From: Saprospiraceae bacterium
Lineage (GTDB): Bacteria; Bacteroidota; Bacteroidia; Chitinophagales; Saprospiraceae
Length of the DNA stretch: 64,000 nucleotides
Direction: 5' to 3'
NCBI GenBank assembly: GCA_016717105.1
Contig: JADKGF010000017.1
Span: 1-64,000 of the forward strand
Part shown: piece by piece, positions 43,569-52,676 of the stretch
Layout: each line of letters starts with the position of its first letter
Position numbering within the stretch: position 1 is the stretch's first letter
Made by a program: the position numbers and the translations under genes
Notes under the pieces: generated by a model
The model's database searches: none
Seen by the model: only the letters and a program-made list of their open reading frames with translations
What the model was told of the DNA's origin: nothing

Positions 43569-44229
43569 CGAAGGTTATCAAATTGGCAAATCCCATGACT
43601 CTTGCATAAAATTCTGCCCATTTGTTCATATCACCTAGCTCTACATTACCTACCATATGGTCTATAAATTTGAGCCCTGTGCTTGTTGGGGCATAATCAG
43701 ATTCCCACTTTTCAAAACCCGGTAAAAATACACCGTTGTAATTTTTTCTTTCTACAAACATATGTATCGTATCACCATATGTTTTGATGGCAGACTTTAC
43801 CACTTTGCCGTCCTTATCTTCAAAAGTAGTAGGCTCCATCACACTGATCGCGCCACGAGATGTAGTCTCTGTATAGGCTGAAGTGGCATCATCTACCCAC
43901 AAAGCTATCACCTTGACACCGTCGCCATGTCTGCGGATGTGGTCAGAGATTTCGCTATCGGGATTAAAAGGTGTAGTAAGTACAAGCCTGATTTTGTCTT
44001 GGACTACTACATAAGAGCAATATTCCCGATTGCCAGTTTCCAAGCCGCAATATGCAAGTGACTGAAATCCCATAGCTGTCTTATAAAAGTGTGCTGCTTG
44101 TTTGGCATTTCCTACATAAAGTTCGACATAATCTGTACCGTTTATCGGAAGGAAATCTTGAGCTTTGTCGAATATTTTTTCAATGCCGTAATCGTAATTT
44201 TTAATATTGGTTAAATTATCTGTTGACAT
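43444..44229 (-). CDS. hppD: 4-hydroxyphenylpyruvate dioxygenase, N-terminal part (gene carries an internal deletion)
   Basis: HPPD converts 4-hydroxyphenylpyruvate to homogentisate in tyrosine breakdown, the step before HmgA. Recognised by YVELYVGNAKQAAHFYKTA, YCSYVVVQDKIRLVLTTP and FIDHMVGNVELGDMNKWAEF; His191 is the first iron ligand. Homology stops after FDDKDISTQYTA. The normal continuation, with the KFPINEPA-like stretch and the second His ligand in a GxQH motif, is absent, and sequence jumps to the C-terminal LGIMVDRDEEG part in another frame near 43530-43545. The last 30 residues here (HPRHYGGQRRR...) are out of frame. As read, the gene product would be inactive. It lies 29 bases after hmgA, probably in one operon. 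Confidence 0.85.
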   Translation of the reverse strand: MSTDNLTNIKNYDYGIEKIFDKAQDFLPINGTDYVELYVGNAKQAAHFYKTAMGFQSLAYCGLETGNREYCSYVVVQDKIRLVLTTPFNPDSEISDHIRRHGDGVKVIALWVDDATSAYTETTSRGAISVMEPTTFEDKDGKVVKSAIKTYGDTIHMFVERKNYNGVFLPGFEKWESDYAPTSTGLKFIDHMVGNVELGDMNKWAEFYARVMGFANLITFDDKDISTQYTAHPRHYGGQRRRRIFIADIYKTSRGSAYPIF

Positions 44230-44258
44230 TTTTATTTTTTATTTTTAAATGAATAAAA

Positions 44259-45422
44259 TCAATGTTGGTCATCAAGCCATGACTTGTAGTAGCCTTTTAC
44301 CTCGATATCTATCGCTTCCTGTGTGATCATCACAGACTGGAAAGGATCGATCATTACGGCCAATTCTTGTGTTTCTTTTTTTCCGATGCTGCGTTCGATA
44401 GCGCCAGGATGCGGACCGTGTGGAATGCCACCTGGATGTAAGGTAATTTGTCCTTTCTGGATATTGTTTCTGCTCATAAAATCTCCATCCACATAATACA
44501 ATAACTCATCGCTGTCTATATTGCTGTGATGATAAGGTGCAGGTATAGCTAGCGGATGATAATCATACAGCCTAGGGACAAATGAGCAAATTACAAAATT
44601 GGTATTTTCAAATGTCTGGTGTATCGGTGGTGGCATGTGGATCCTTCCAGTGAGTGGTTCGAAATTGAAAATAGAGAAAATATACGGATAATGATATCCA
44701 TCCCAGCCCGCTACATCAAAAGGATGATTTGTGTACACGTAAGGGAAAATAAATCCTTTTTTCTTGATGAAGATGTCAAATTCACCTTTTTCGTCGTATG
44801 TTTCCAGATTTTGTGGTCGTTTGATATCTCTTTCGCAGAATGGCGAATGCTCCATCAACTGACCAAATTCGTTTCTGTATCTTTTGGGTGTGAAGATAGG
44901 ACTGAAGGATTCGACATACAGCCATCGATTGTCTTCTGTATCAAACTGCACTTTGTACACTGTACCTCTTGGTATGATGATATAATCTCCATATTTGAAT
45001 TGTAAAGAACCAAACATGGTGGTCAATGTGCCGCTACCTACATGAACGAAAATCATTTCATCCGCATCGGCATTTTTGTAAAAGTATGGAGTGGATTTTT
45101 TGGGTGCTGCAAGCCCAATATGCATTGCACTATTCACAAACAGTGTTTTGCGACTTTTGATAAAATCATCTTCGGGTTGGACGTTAAATCCAATAAAACT
45201 CATAGCATCCAAACCATTTTCTATCGCTACCTTCGGGATTACAGAGTATGGCTTGTCTTTTTGTTTTACTTTGGTTGGTGGATGCAAATGATAGGCAAGC
45301 GATGACATACCAGAAAATCCTTGGGTACCTACCAATTCCTCTTGGTACAGATTTCCATTTGGTTGTCTGAATACGACATGTCTCTTGTCTGGAATGACAC
45401 CCAATTGATGATATAAAGGCAT
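44259..45422 (-). CDS. hmgA: Homogentisate 1,2-dioxygenase
   Basis: This opens the ring of homogentisate to maleylacetoacetate using Fe(II), in cytosolic tyrosine/phenylalanine catabolism. It has 387 residues, typical of the Bacteroidota form. Motifs: start MPLYHQLGVIPDKRHVVFR, EELVGTQGFSGMSSLAYH, cupin core MIFVHVGSGTLTTMFG and YGDYIIIPRGTVYKV, and the conserved HPGGIPHGPHPGA near the C-terminus. The ATG at 45422 fits the family start. Upstream of hppD in the same direction with a 29-base gap, so co-transcription is likely. The gene is intact, in contrast to hppD. Confidence 0.93.
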   Translation of the reverse strand: MPLYHQLGVIPDKRHVVFRQPNGNLYQEELVGTQGFSGMSSLAYHLHPPTKVKQKDKPYSVIPKVAIENGLDAMSFIGFNVQPEDDFIKSRKTLFVNSAMHIGLAAPKKSTPYFYKNADADEMIFVHVGSGTLTTMFGSLQFKYGDYIIIPRGTVYKVQFDTEDNRWLYVESFSPIFTPKRYRNEFGQLMEHSPFCERDIKRPQNLETYDEKGEFDIFIKKKGFIFPYVYTNHPFDVAGWDGYHYPYIFSIFNFEPLTGRIHMPPPIHQTFENTNFVICSFVPRLYDYHPLAIPAPYHHSNIDSDELLYYVDGDFMSRNNIQKGQITLHPGGIPHGPHPGAIERSIGKKETQELAVMIDPFQSVMITQEAIDIEVKGYYKSWLDDQH

Positions 45423-45593
45423 AATAATGTTGGGTTTATGCGTGAAGCTAATATTTTACCAAAGCAAAGATATAATCGGCATATCAGTATTTTTATGATC
45501 AAAATCATGGTTTTAACAGACAAAAATCATTAGTACACTAACTAATTGATTTATACTATATTGTGATTATTAAATTTTTAAATAAATATTCCC

Positions 45594-45601
45594 TATTTTT
45601 G
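45594..45601 (+). promoter_or_regulatory. Bacteroidota -7 element TATTTTTG
   Basis: It matches TAnnTTTG 20 bases before the ATG at 45622. A -33 TTG at canonical spacing is not seen. Confidence 0.4.
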
Positions 45602-45621
45602 TTTTTTCTTATTGTGTCCAT

Positions 45622-46185
45622 ATGAATCGACCAGCTCATTACATAAAAAGTATCATTGTAATATTGCTGGCTGTCAGTATCAATCTGCCGGTCTTCATCA
45701 CCAATCAATATCTGGAATACCAACGCAAATCTATAAGAAAGACAGTGAAGGCTGCCATCAATGCTGGACTACATGAGGATCAATTGACCAAGTTACGCTT
45801 TAGCAAAACAGACATTGCCGATAAAATATCTTGGGAAAAATCGGATGAATTCGAATTTGAAGGCAAGCTGTATGATATCGTTAAAGCAGAAGAAACCATG
45901 GATTCGATAGTATATTTTTGTTGGTTGGATAATGATGAAAGCACGGTTAAGAAATTACTAAACAATATTTCTAACTACGAATGGAGTAAAAATAAAAACA
46001 GACAAAATCAACAGCAAAGACAAATAGACTATGCAAAAAATCTGATTTGTCCATCGAATCATTTCTTGGATATTAAGGCAAACTTTGTAAATATTGAAAA
46101 AAAATCTGAATGTGTTTATAAAAGGTTTGGTTATGAAAACCACATTTTGGCCTTAGATTGTCCGCCACCCGAATTGTACATTTAA
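45622..46185 (+). CDS. Uncharacterised membrane-anchored protein
   Basis: 187 residues with one N-terminal hydrophobic segment (SIIVILLAVSINLPVFITN), then a soluble, probably periplasmic part. It begins VKAAINAGLHEDQLTKLRF, and includes WEKSDEFEFEGKLYDIV and a Cys-containing tail (LICPSNHFLD, ALDCPPPELYI). Bacteroidota often carry a small protein of this kind ('EFxxxGKMYDIV') directly before a TonB-dependent receptor, as here (80-base gap); this is recalled, not checked. A role with the receptor is inferred only from position. Confidence 0.7.
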   Translation: MNRPAHYIKSIIVILLAVSINLPVFITNQYLEYQRKSIRKTVKAAINAGLHEDQLTKLRFSKTDIADKISWEKSDEFEFEGKLYDIVKAEETMDSIVYFCWLDNDESTVKKLLNNISNYEWSKNKNRQNQQQRQIDYAKNLICPSNHFLDIKANFVNIEKKSECVYKRFGYENHILALDCPPPELYI

Positions 46186-46265
46186 TTTATTCTTTATGGA
46201 TTTTTATTTTATGAAACCTTAGTGATTCACTAGGTCTTCAGGTTCATTTACATAAACAAATTAAC

Positions 46266-46910
46266 ATGTATAAATATATATTTTTGATCTTGGTTTTCCA
46301 TTTTCATTCAATTGAATTGGTAGCCCAAAAGATTACCATCCTTGAAAAAGAAAGTGGGTCGCCGCTAGAATGGGTTACAATTCATGATAAGGCACACAAA
46401 ATCATCCTGCATTCAGATGTGGACGGACAGTGTGATTTGACACCTTTTTCTAATGTTGACACATTAATATTTACTCATACTGGTTACAAAACGATCACTT
46501 GTTCGCTCTTGGACTTAAAAGAGAAATCGTATTCATTAAAAATGGCAACATCACTCCATCAATTGGATCAGGTCGTCATTTCTGCTACGCGATGGAGCCA
46601 ATCAGGACGAGATCTTCCTTACAAAGTTTCATCCCTTAAATCTAAAGATATTGCATTTCAAAATCCACAGAATGGAGCAGATATGCTTGGGTTTTCTGGC
46701 AAAGTGTTTATTCAAAAAAGCCAACAAGGTGGCGGAAGCCCCATGATTCGTGGAATTTCGAGCAATAGACTACTGTACTCGATTGATGGTATCAGGATGA
46801 ATACGGCTATTTTCAGATCAGGAAATATTCAAAATGTGATTTCACTTGATGCTTTCGCTATCGAAAATGCTGAAGTCTTTTTTTGGTCCTGGTTCAGTGA
46901 TATATGGTAG
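46266..46910 (+). CDS. TonB-dependent outer-membrane receptor, N-terminal fragment
   Basis: A signal peptide (MYKYIFLILVFHFHSIELVAQ) is followed by a carboxypeptidase-regulatory-like domain (SPLEWVTIHDKAHKIIL, LIFTHTGYKTITC) and the plug domain (LDQVVISATRWSQSGRDLP, GGGSPMIRGISSNRLLYSI, DGIRMNTAIFRSGNIQNVI). The plug sequence resembles the haem/haemoglobin receptor group in Bacteroidota, but the ligand is not proven. The frame breaks at a run of seven T (46878-46884): six would give EVFFGPGSVIYGSDAIGG in frame with the next fragment. The whole receptor would be about 803 residues. Confidence 0.85.
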   Translation: MYKYIFLILVFHFHSIELVAQKITILEKESGSPLEWVTIHDKAHKIILHSDVDGQCDLTPFSNVDTLIFTHTGYKTITCSLLDLKEKSYSLKMATSLHQLDQVVISATRWSQSGRDLPYKVSSLKSKDIAFQNPQNGADMLGFSGKVFIQKSQQGGGSPMIRGISSNRLLYSIDGIRMNTAIFRSGNIQNVISLDAFAIENAEVFFWSWFSDIW

Positions 46911-48675
46911 CGATGCGATAGGTGGCGTAATGTCCTTCCAAACATGGACACCGAAATTTTCACAAAATGAAAAAATGGTCCTTTCAGGTAGTACAACAGC
47001 GCGGTATTCAAGTGCAAATAATGAAAAAACAGGCCATTTTCATATCAATATAGGAAGTAAAAGATGGGCTGCTGTTTCGAGTATAAGTTATAATGATTTC
47101 GGTGACTTGCGTATGGGAAGTAAAGGCCCCGATGTGTATCTCAAAAAGCTAGATGTCATCAGACAAGGAGACAAAGATGTCGTTGTGGTTACTAAAGATT
47201 CTCTTGTCCAATCACCATCCGCATATAGCCAGTTAAATTTGATGCAAAAAATCAGTTTTAAGGCTTCTGAGAAGCTTGAATTACAATATGCTTTTCACTA
47301 TAGTGCGACATCATCTTATGCTAGATATGATCGTCACATACGATACAAAAATGGGCTGCCGAGATATGGTGAATGGGATTATGGTCCTCAAAAATGGATG
47401 ATGAATCAATTGAATCTACTCCATAATGGAAATGGCAAGTTTTACGATCAAATGGCATTTAGGTTGGCTTACCAGACATTTGAAGAGAGTAGGATAGATA
47501 GAGATATCAACAAACCGACAAGACATATTCGTACAGAAAACGTAGGTGCTTACTCTGCAAATCTAGACTTTACAAAATCAATAAACGTAAAGAGCAAGCT
47601 AAATTATGGTTTGGAAGCGGTGATCAATGATGTAAAATCAAAGGGAATTGACGAGGATATCATAAAAAATACAAGTGTCTTGGGGCCTTCAAGGTATCCG
47701 CAAGCTTTGTGGTCTTCCTATGCTGTTTTTGGAAGTTATGAATATAAAATATCCGATAAAATCAATCTCCAAGCTGGCGCACGATATAATTATTTTACTT
47801 TGGTAGCAGATTATGATACTACCTTTTATCCTATTCCTTTTGTGCGATCAGTGAATAATAATAGTGCGCTTACTGGAAGTCTAGGCGTCGTTTATCGGCC
47901 TACGGAAAGCACGGCTATCTCTGGAAATCTTTCTACTGGTTTGCGGGCTCCAAATGTGGATGATACAGGCAAAGTCTTTGATTCAGTCGATGGATATGTG
48001 ACTGTACCTAATGCCGATTTGCGTGCAGAATATGCCTATAATGCAGAGCTTGGCTTGGTGCAAGTCTTCGGTGATAGGATAAGATTGGACGCGAGTGTAT
48101 ATTATACTCGTCTCAAGGATGCTATGGTACGACGACCTTTTCAATTGGATGGACAAGACAGTATTTTATATAATGGGACGTTGAGCAAGGTAGAAGCCAT
48201 CCAAAATGCCGCACAAGCTACTGTAAAAGGCGTACAATTGGGTATTGAATGTAAGTTTGGACATGGATTTTCTTTGACATCTTCTTACAATATCCAAAAA
48301 GGTGAGGAAGAACTTGACAATGGAAATGTTAGCCCTTCTAGACACGCGGCACCAAATTATGGCACTACGTCTTTCACTTGGAATAGTAAAAAAATCTCTA
48401 TTGCGGTAAGCAGTGTATATAGCGACGGCAAAAGTTTTAATGATTTGCCAGAAGAAGAAAAAAATAAGCCTGAAATCTATGCGGTAGATGGTGATGGTAA
48501 GCCTTATTCGCCTTCATGGATGATATTTAACATCAAGGCATTGTACAGATTGTCTCATCAGATAAGTATTAATGCAGGCCTTGAAAATATTGCCGATGTA
48601 AGATATCGACCTTATAGTTCGGGAATAGCAGCTGCTGGAAGAAATCTAGTCGTATCTGCTTCATTGAAGTTTTAA
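46846..48675 (+). CDS. TonB-dependent outer-membrane receptor, beta-barrel fragment
   Basis: This continues the receptor from SFFGPGSVIYGSDAIGGVM through the 22-strand barrel region. Typical features: RGDx-free extracellular loops, STGLRAPNVDDTGKVFD (the FRAPN-like signature), FGDRIRLDASVYYTRLKDA, and a barrel end GLENIADVRYRPYSSGIAAAGRNLV that closes with aromatic SASLKF. The start at 46846 is artificial. It imports a substrate across the outer membrane with TonB energy. Confidence 0.87.
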   Translation: MMLSLSKMLKSFFGPGSVIYGSDAIGGVMSFQTWTPKFSQNEKMVLSGSTTARYSSANNEKTGHFHINIGSKRWAAVSSISYNDFGDLRMGSKGPDVYLKKLDVIRQGDKDVVVVTKDSLVQSPSAYSQLNLMQKISFKASEKLELQYAFHYSATSSYARYDRHIRYKNGLPRYGEWDYGPQKWMMNQLNLLHNGNGKFYDQMAFRLAYQTFEESRIDRDINKPTRHIRTENVGAYSANLDFTKSINVKSKLNYGLEAVINDVKSKGIDEDIIKNTSVLGPSRYPQALWSSYAVFGSYEYKISDKINLQAGARYNYFTLVADYDTTFYPIPFVRSVNNNSALTGSLGVVYRPTESTAISGNLSTGLRAPNVDDTGKVFDSVDGYVTVPNADLRAEYAYNAELGLVQVFGDRIRLDASVYYTRLKDAMVRRPFQLDGQDSILYNGTLSKVEAIQNAAQATVKGVQLGIECKFGHGFSLTSSYNIQKGEEELDNGNVSPSRHAAPNYGTTSFTWNSKKISIAVSSVYSDGKSFNDLPEEEKNKPEIYAVDGDGKPYSPSWMIFNIKALYRLSHQISINAGLENIADVRYRPYSSGIAAAGRNLVVSASLKF

Positions 48676-48698
48676 ATCATTTTGAAGTAAAAGAAAGC

Positions 48699-48740
48699 CC
48701 CTGTTCTCTCAGTAAGAAGAAAACAGGGCCCACCCATTTT
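48699..48740. terminator. Possible terminator between convergent TonB receptor and prs genes
   Basis: CCCTGTT (48699-48705) pairs with AACAGGG (48722-48728) across a 16-base loop, with T-rich sequence from about 48736. Weaker than the others in the window. Confidence 0.5.
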
Positions 48741-48769
48741 TCGTTTTTTTATGATTGAAAATATCTATC

Positions 48770-49708
48770 TTAAATATTCTTATCCACAAACAAGGCAGCA
48801 ATCGACTTATACTCATGGGTGTTTCTGATGGCACGTGCAAACAACTTGGCACAGGATAATACAACAATTTTGTCCGACTTGCCTCTTAGCGGAATACTGT
48901 CAGTGACGATGACTTCTGTGATCAAGGAATTATTGATATTATCATAGGCATTACCAGAAAGAACGGCATGTGTCAGCATAGCTTTTACACTTTTGGCACC
49001 TTTCTCTATCAGCGCATCAGCAGCTTTGCAAAGCGTGCCAGCCGTATCTATGATGTCATCTATGAGAATTACATCCTTGCCAGCAACATCTCCGATCACC
49101 GTGATAGCAGCTACTTCATTTGCAACTCGACGTTCTTTATCGCAGATCACGAGATCTCGTTCGAAGTATTTAGCATAAGATCTTGCTCTTTTTACTCCGC
49201 CTACATCAGGTGAGGCGAAGGTTACATTCGATAGGTCTTGTTTTGCCAAGTAAGGTATAAAGATGGCTTCACTTTTGAGGTGATCCACAGGTATATCAAA
49301 AAAGCCTTGGATTTGTTCAGCATGAAGATCCATGGTCATGATACGGTTTACACCAGATGCTTGTAGGATATTGGCTACCAATTTGGCAGAAATAGGTACT
49401 CTTGGTTTGTCTTTACGGTCTTGACGTGCATAGCCGAAATAAGGAATGACTGCCGTGATATAGCCTGCTGATGCTCTTTTGGCAGAGTCTATCATGAGCA
49501 AAAGTTCCATGATATTGTCCGCAGGACCGAAGGTTGATGCTATAAAAAAAGTATATGATCCTCGTACAGATTCGTTGATAACTACCTGCATCTCGCCATC
49601 CGCAAAAGTTTTCACGGTAATATCTCCCAACGGATATCCATAATAGTCTGAGATTCTTTCGGCCAAATATTTTGACATGGTCCCAGAAAAAAGTTTTACT
49701 TCAGGCAT
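48770..49708 (-). CDS. prs: Ribose-phosphate pyrophosphokinase
   Basis: This makes PRPP from ribose 5-phosphate and ATP for nucleotide, histidine and tryptophan synthesis; cytosolic. The 312 residues are full length. Motifs: KTFADGEMQVVINESVRG, RQDRKDKPRVPISAKLVAN, DLHAEQIQGFFDIPVDHL (127-144), the flexible loop KERRV (191-195) and the PRPP loop VILIDDIIDTAGT (213-225). The start MPEVKLFSG fits the family. It stands alone, convergent with the TonB receptor gene. Confidence 0.97.
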   Translation of the reverse strand: MPEVKLFSGTMSKYLAERISDYYGYPLGDITVKTFADGEMQVVINESVRGSYTFFIASTFGPADNIMELLLMIDSAKRASAGYITAVIPYFGYARQDRKDKPRVPISAKLVANILQASGVNRIMTMDLHAEQIQGFFDIPVDHLKSEAIFIPYLAKQDLSNVTFASPDVGGVKRARSYAKYFERDLVICDKERRVANEVAAITVIGDVAGKDVILIDDIIDTAGTLCKAADALIEKGAKSVKAMLTHAVLSGNAYDNINNSLITEVIVTDSIPLRGKSDKIVVLSCAKLFARAIRNTHEYKSIAALFVDKNI

Positions 49709-49887
49709 GGTGTTTATTGGTTTGGTTGGGCAAAAGTAGTCATTTTTCGTGGTTTAGTTTTGAAGATTTTTATATATTTATTATTTTAATATGAAAAGCA
49801 AATTGTAAACCCTTTAATGCAATCTTATAATTTATCTCCATCACGACAATATTGTTTATTTTTTTCTCTTTACACCTTAAAGTTAGC

Positions 49888-49895
49888 TATCTTTG
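49888..49895 (+). promoter_or_regulatory. Bacteroidota -7 element TATCTTTG
   Basis: Perfect TAnnTTTG match, 120 bases before the likely ATG at 50016 of the next gene and 22 before the alternative start at 49917. Confidence 0.4.
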
Positions 49896-50015
49896 TTTGA
49901 TAGAAAATGAAGAAGAATGAAAATCAGAAGAATAATTAACGCAAAAATATCGGGTGATTATAAAACACATCACATGAAAGCGTATAATAATCTACATAAA
50001 GTCAATATTGAAAAA

Positions 50016-50135
50016 ATGAACTTACCAAAGAAACTAATATTCATAGCTGTATGTACCCTATGGGCAACCACTACATTTGGACAAAACTTTAATAGGATAT
50101 ATTTTGAAGGAAAAGAAAGGAATACATTTATTTAG
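50016..50135 (+). CDS. T9SS cargo protein, N-terminal piece before an in-frame stop
   Basis: The ATG at 50016 gives a good signal peptide (MNLPKKLIFIAVCTLWATTT, cut after FGQ). An alternative in-frame start at 49917 would add 33 residues before it, which is unlikely. A TAG at 50133-50135 stops translation after ERNTFI, but the same frame continues immediately as QVKAQIENTIISSLD and runs 500 codons to 51647. There is no frame change here, so this is a substitution-type lesion, unlike the indels elsewhere. Confidence 0.7.
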   Translation: MNLPKKLIFIAVCTLWATTTFGQNFNRIYFEGKERNTFI

Positions 50136-50180
50136 CAAGTAAAAGCACAAATAGAAAATACAATCATATCCAGCTTAGAC

Positions 50181-51647
50181 TTGGACTGTAGTAATGGCCA
50201 TCTTTGTACAAATCTAATTGTGACAGATTTGAATGGAAGTGTGGCATCAAACCATGAAATCTTCACTGGATCTGGATTTTTTAATAGGCTACAAGTTAGG
50301 AATGATTCTATCATATATAGTGGTAGTTTTTTTCAGGAGCGTGATAGCACAACTTATTGGTTTTTAGGCATCACAAATGCGAAAGGTGATCGGATAGCAG
50401 AGTATGTTTTTCCGATATTGCATTTAAAAGATACAGGTAAAGGAAGTTTTGGTTATCAAACTCCAACGAATTACGGTTTAACACTTTTAAGCAATAATGA
50501 AGTAATGCTTTGGGGAGAAGGCTTAGACAATCGACAACCAAATCCAGGTAATGTACCATATAGGTCAGTATTTTTAAGAGTAGGCCTTGATGGAAGCAAG
50601 AAAAGTGATGTTTTTTGGTTTGATATAAATGATGATAAGAAAAGGCGCATGTCTGATGCGTGTACCGATATAGATGGCAATATGGTATTTCTGTATGAGT
50701 ACAGAGGTAATCCTGTTTTGAAAATTGCAAGAAGTATCTGTAAAATCATGCTAGATAATAGCATAAAATTGATTGCCGAGATACCCATCACAGATTTAGG
50801 ATTAGAACTGCCAAAAATTGCGGTTGACAGTCAAGGTAATTATTTTATAAACCCAACATATATAAGTAGTAGCGATATTGGGTACATCAGCAAGGTAAAC
50901 AGAGCAGGTGAAGTATTATGGACATCGATGATCCCAACTTATAATTTAGAATGGCCTGCACTAATCGGGGCTACCCATACCAATGAGATCAATCGAATCT
51001 CTACTACCCACAATGGAGACATCCTATGTACAGGTCGTGTATTTGTGAGAGATAGTTTTGTTGTCGCAGGCCAAGTGAAAAAACAGTATTTAAGTGGGAA
51101 TGGTAGTTTTATAGCTCGATTTGATACAGATGGCAAGCTGCTCTGGCGGCACTTTATAGTACCACATAAAAAAGATGGAACTATTCGGGGCAACTATATA
51201 TATGACATCCAAGAAGCTCCAGATGGTAGCATCATCACAGGTGGAGCATTGGAGCGAGATGACAATGACATTGACCCTTCATTCAAGACAGATGCATGGA
51301 TCATGCGGCTTACAACTGATGGCTGTCTCAAGCCAGACTGTAGTCATATAGGAAAGTACTTTGATTTTCTACCTGAGATCGTGTCTGTAACTGACGATGT
51401 GGGTACAGACAAACTCACTATTTATCCGAATCCTGGTACTGAACAAATAAATATCCAATTGGCGGCAGATATAGCATTACCCATCCAATATCAAATTTCA
51501 AATATACAAGGCATGATCGTAGAGACTGGAATACAGTCGGTACGTGATATCACTTTGGATGGCAGTCACCTTGTTTCAGGCATGTACATCATCGCGATCA
51601 GAGATAGCCATGGTAGCGTACTTAGCAGCAAGTGGGTAAAGGAGTGA
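50181..51647 (+). CDS. T9SS cargo protein, main part with type A sorting domain
   Basis: Open in the same frame as the signal peptide upstream; the sense starts right after the TAG (about 50136), so the nominal start at 50181 is internal. The body looks like a beta-propeller made of repeated strands (TNYGLTLLSNNEVMLWGEG, DIDGNMVFLYEYRG, THNGDILCTGRVFVRD, YIYDIQEAPDGSIITGGA). The end is a type A sorting domain (KLTIYPNPGTEQINIQLA, GMYIIAIRDSHGS, SSKWVKE). It is predicted to be secreted across the outer membrane by T9SS. No enzymatic motif is seen. Confidence 0.8.
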   Translation: MDCSNGHLCTNLIVTDLNGSVASNHEIFTGSGFFNRLQVRNDSIIYSGSFFQERDSTTYWFLGITNAKGDRIAEYVFPILHLKDTGKGSFGYQTPTNYGLTLLSNNEVMLWGEGLDNRQPNPGNVPYRSVFLRVGLDGSKKSDVFWFDINDDKKRRMSDACTDIDGNMVFLYEYRGNPVLKIARSICKIMLDNSIKLIAEIPITDLGLELPKIAVDSQGNYFINPTYISSSDIGYISKVNRAGEVLWTSMIPTYNLEWPALIGATHTNEINRISTTHNGDILCTGRVFVRDSFVVAGQVKKQYLSGNGSFIARFDTDGKLLWRHFIVPHKKDGTIRGNYIYDIQEAPDGSIITGGALERDDNDIDPSFKTDAWIMRLTTDGCLKPDCSHIGKYFDFLPEIVSVTDDVGTDKLTIYPNPGTEQINIQLAADIALPIQYQISNIQGMIVETGIQSVRDITLDGSHLVSGMYIIAIRDSHGSVLSSKWVKE

Positions 51648-51776
51648 GAGAAGGTATTATCCAATAATTAATAAAAGTCTTTTAATACATTTACTTGTAT
51701 TAGAAACGTGATGGATTAGTTTTCCCACTCCATATCCCATTGGAAGTGTATCTTTACGTTTTTTTCCTGAAAACAT

Positions 51777-52670
51777 ATGCCAGCAGCCCAACATACCAAC
51801 GCCACGATTCAGATACATGTAGCGGTATTTCTATTTGGATTTACAGCAATCCTTGGTGATCTGATCGACATGTCTGCGATTATGATTGTTTGGTGGCGCG
51901 TCTTGATTACAAGTATCAGCTTGTGGATGCTCATAGGATTCGGGAAGATGCTTCGTGATTTGCCACGACAGCTTATAGTAAAATACGCCGGTATAGGATT
52001 TATCATTGGACTGCATTGGATCACATTTTATGGTGCAATCAAGCTCGCCAATGCATCTGTGGCTTTGATATGTATGAGTACAACTACATTATTTACTGCG
52101 CTGATCGAGCCTTTGTATATACGAACCAAGGTAAATTATACGGAATTGGCTATAAGTATTGCCATCCTTCCTGCCATGATCCTGATCGTCAATCACCTTG
52201 ATATCTCCCAAATCAATGGTGTGATCAGTGGTATCGTGTCTGCTTTTTTGGCGGCGGTTTTTTCTGTGATGAACAAAAAATATATCAAAGAAGCGGATCC
52301 TATTGTTATATCTTATATCGAATTGAGTAGTTCATGGTTGCTTATCAGTGTTATTTTATTGACTATGAATTTATTTGGTCAAAGTATGTCTCCATTTTTT
52401 CCACCGACGATCTACGATTGGGTATATTTGGTGATTTTGGCGTTGCTTTGCACTACGCTTGCACAGATTCTTACTTTGAAAGCTTTAAAATATTTATCTG
52501 CCTTTGAGTTGAATCTAGTTGTAAATCTCGAGCCCGTATATGGAATATTATTGGCAATTGTGATATTGAAAGAACATAAAGAACTTAATCCAATGTTTTA
52601 TCTTGGTGCAGCAATTATCATTGGTTCTGTGTTTTTATATTCGTACCTAAACAAAAAAGTAATAAAGTAA
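51777..52670 (+). CDS. DMT-superfamily (EamA) transporter
   Basis: An inner-membrane protein of 297 residues with about ten hydrophobic segments in two EamA halves, as usual for the drug/metabolite transporter group. It starts at HVAVFLFGFTAILGDLIDMS and ends VIVLKEHKELNPMFYLGA-like (here AIVILKEHKELNPMFYLGA), then IIIGSVFLYSYL and a Lys-rich tail. The substrate is unknown. The O-methyltransferase gene starts six bases after its stop, so the two are probably one transcript. Confidence 0.9.
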   Translation: MPAAQHTNATIQIHVAVFLFGFTAILGDLIDMSAIMIVWWRVLITSISLWMLIGFGKMLRDLPRQLIVKYAGIGFIIGLHWITFYGAIKLANASVALICMSTTTLFTALIEPLYIRTKVNYTELAISIAILPAMILIVNHLDISQINGVISGIVSAFLAAVFSVMNKKYIKEADPIVISYIELSSSWLLISVILLTMNLFGQSMSPFFPPTIYDWVYLVILALLCTTLAQILTLKALKYLSAFELNLVVNLEPVYGILLAIVILKEHKELNPMFYLGAAIIIGSVFLYSYLNKKVIK

Positions 52671-52676
52671 ACTGTT

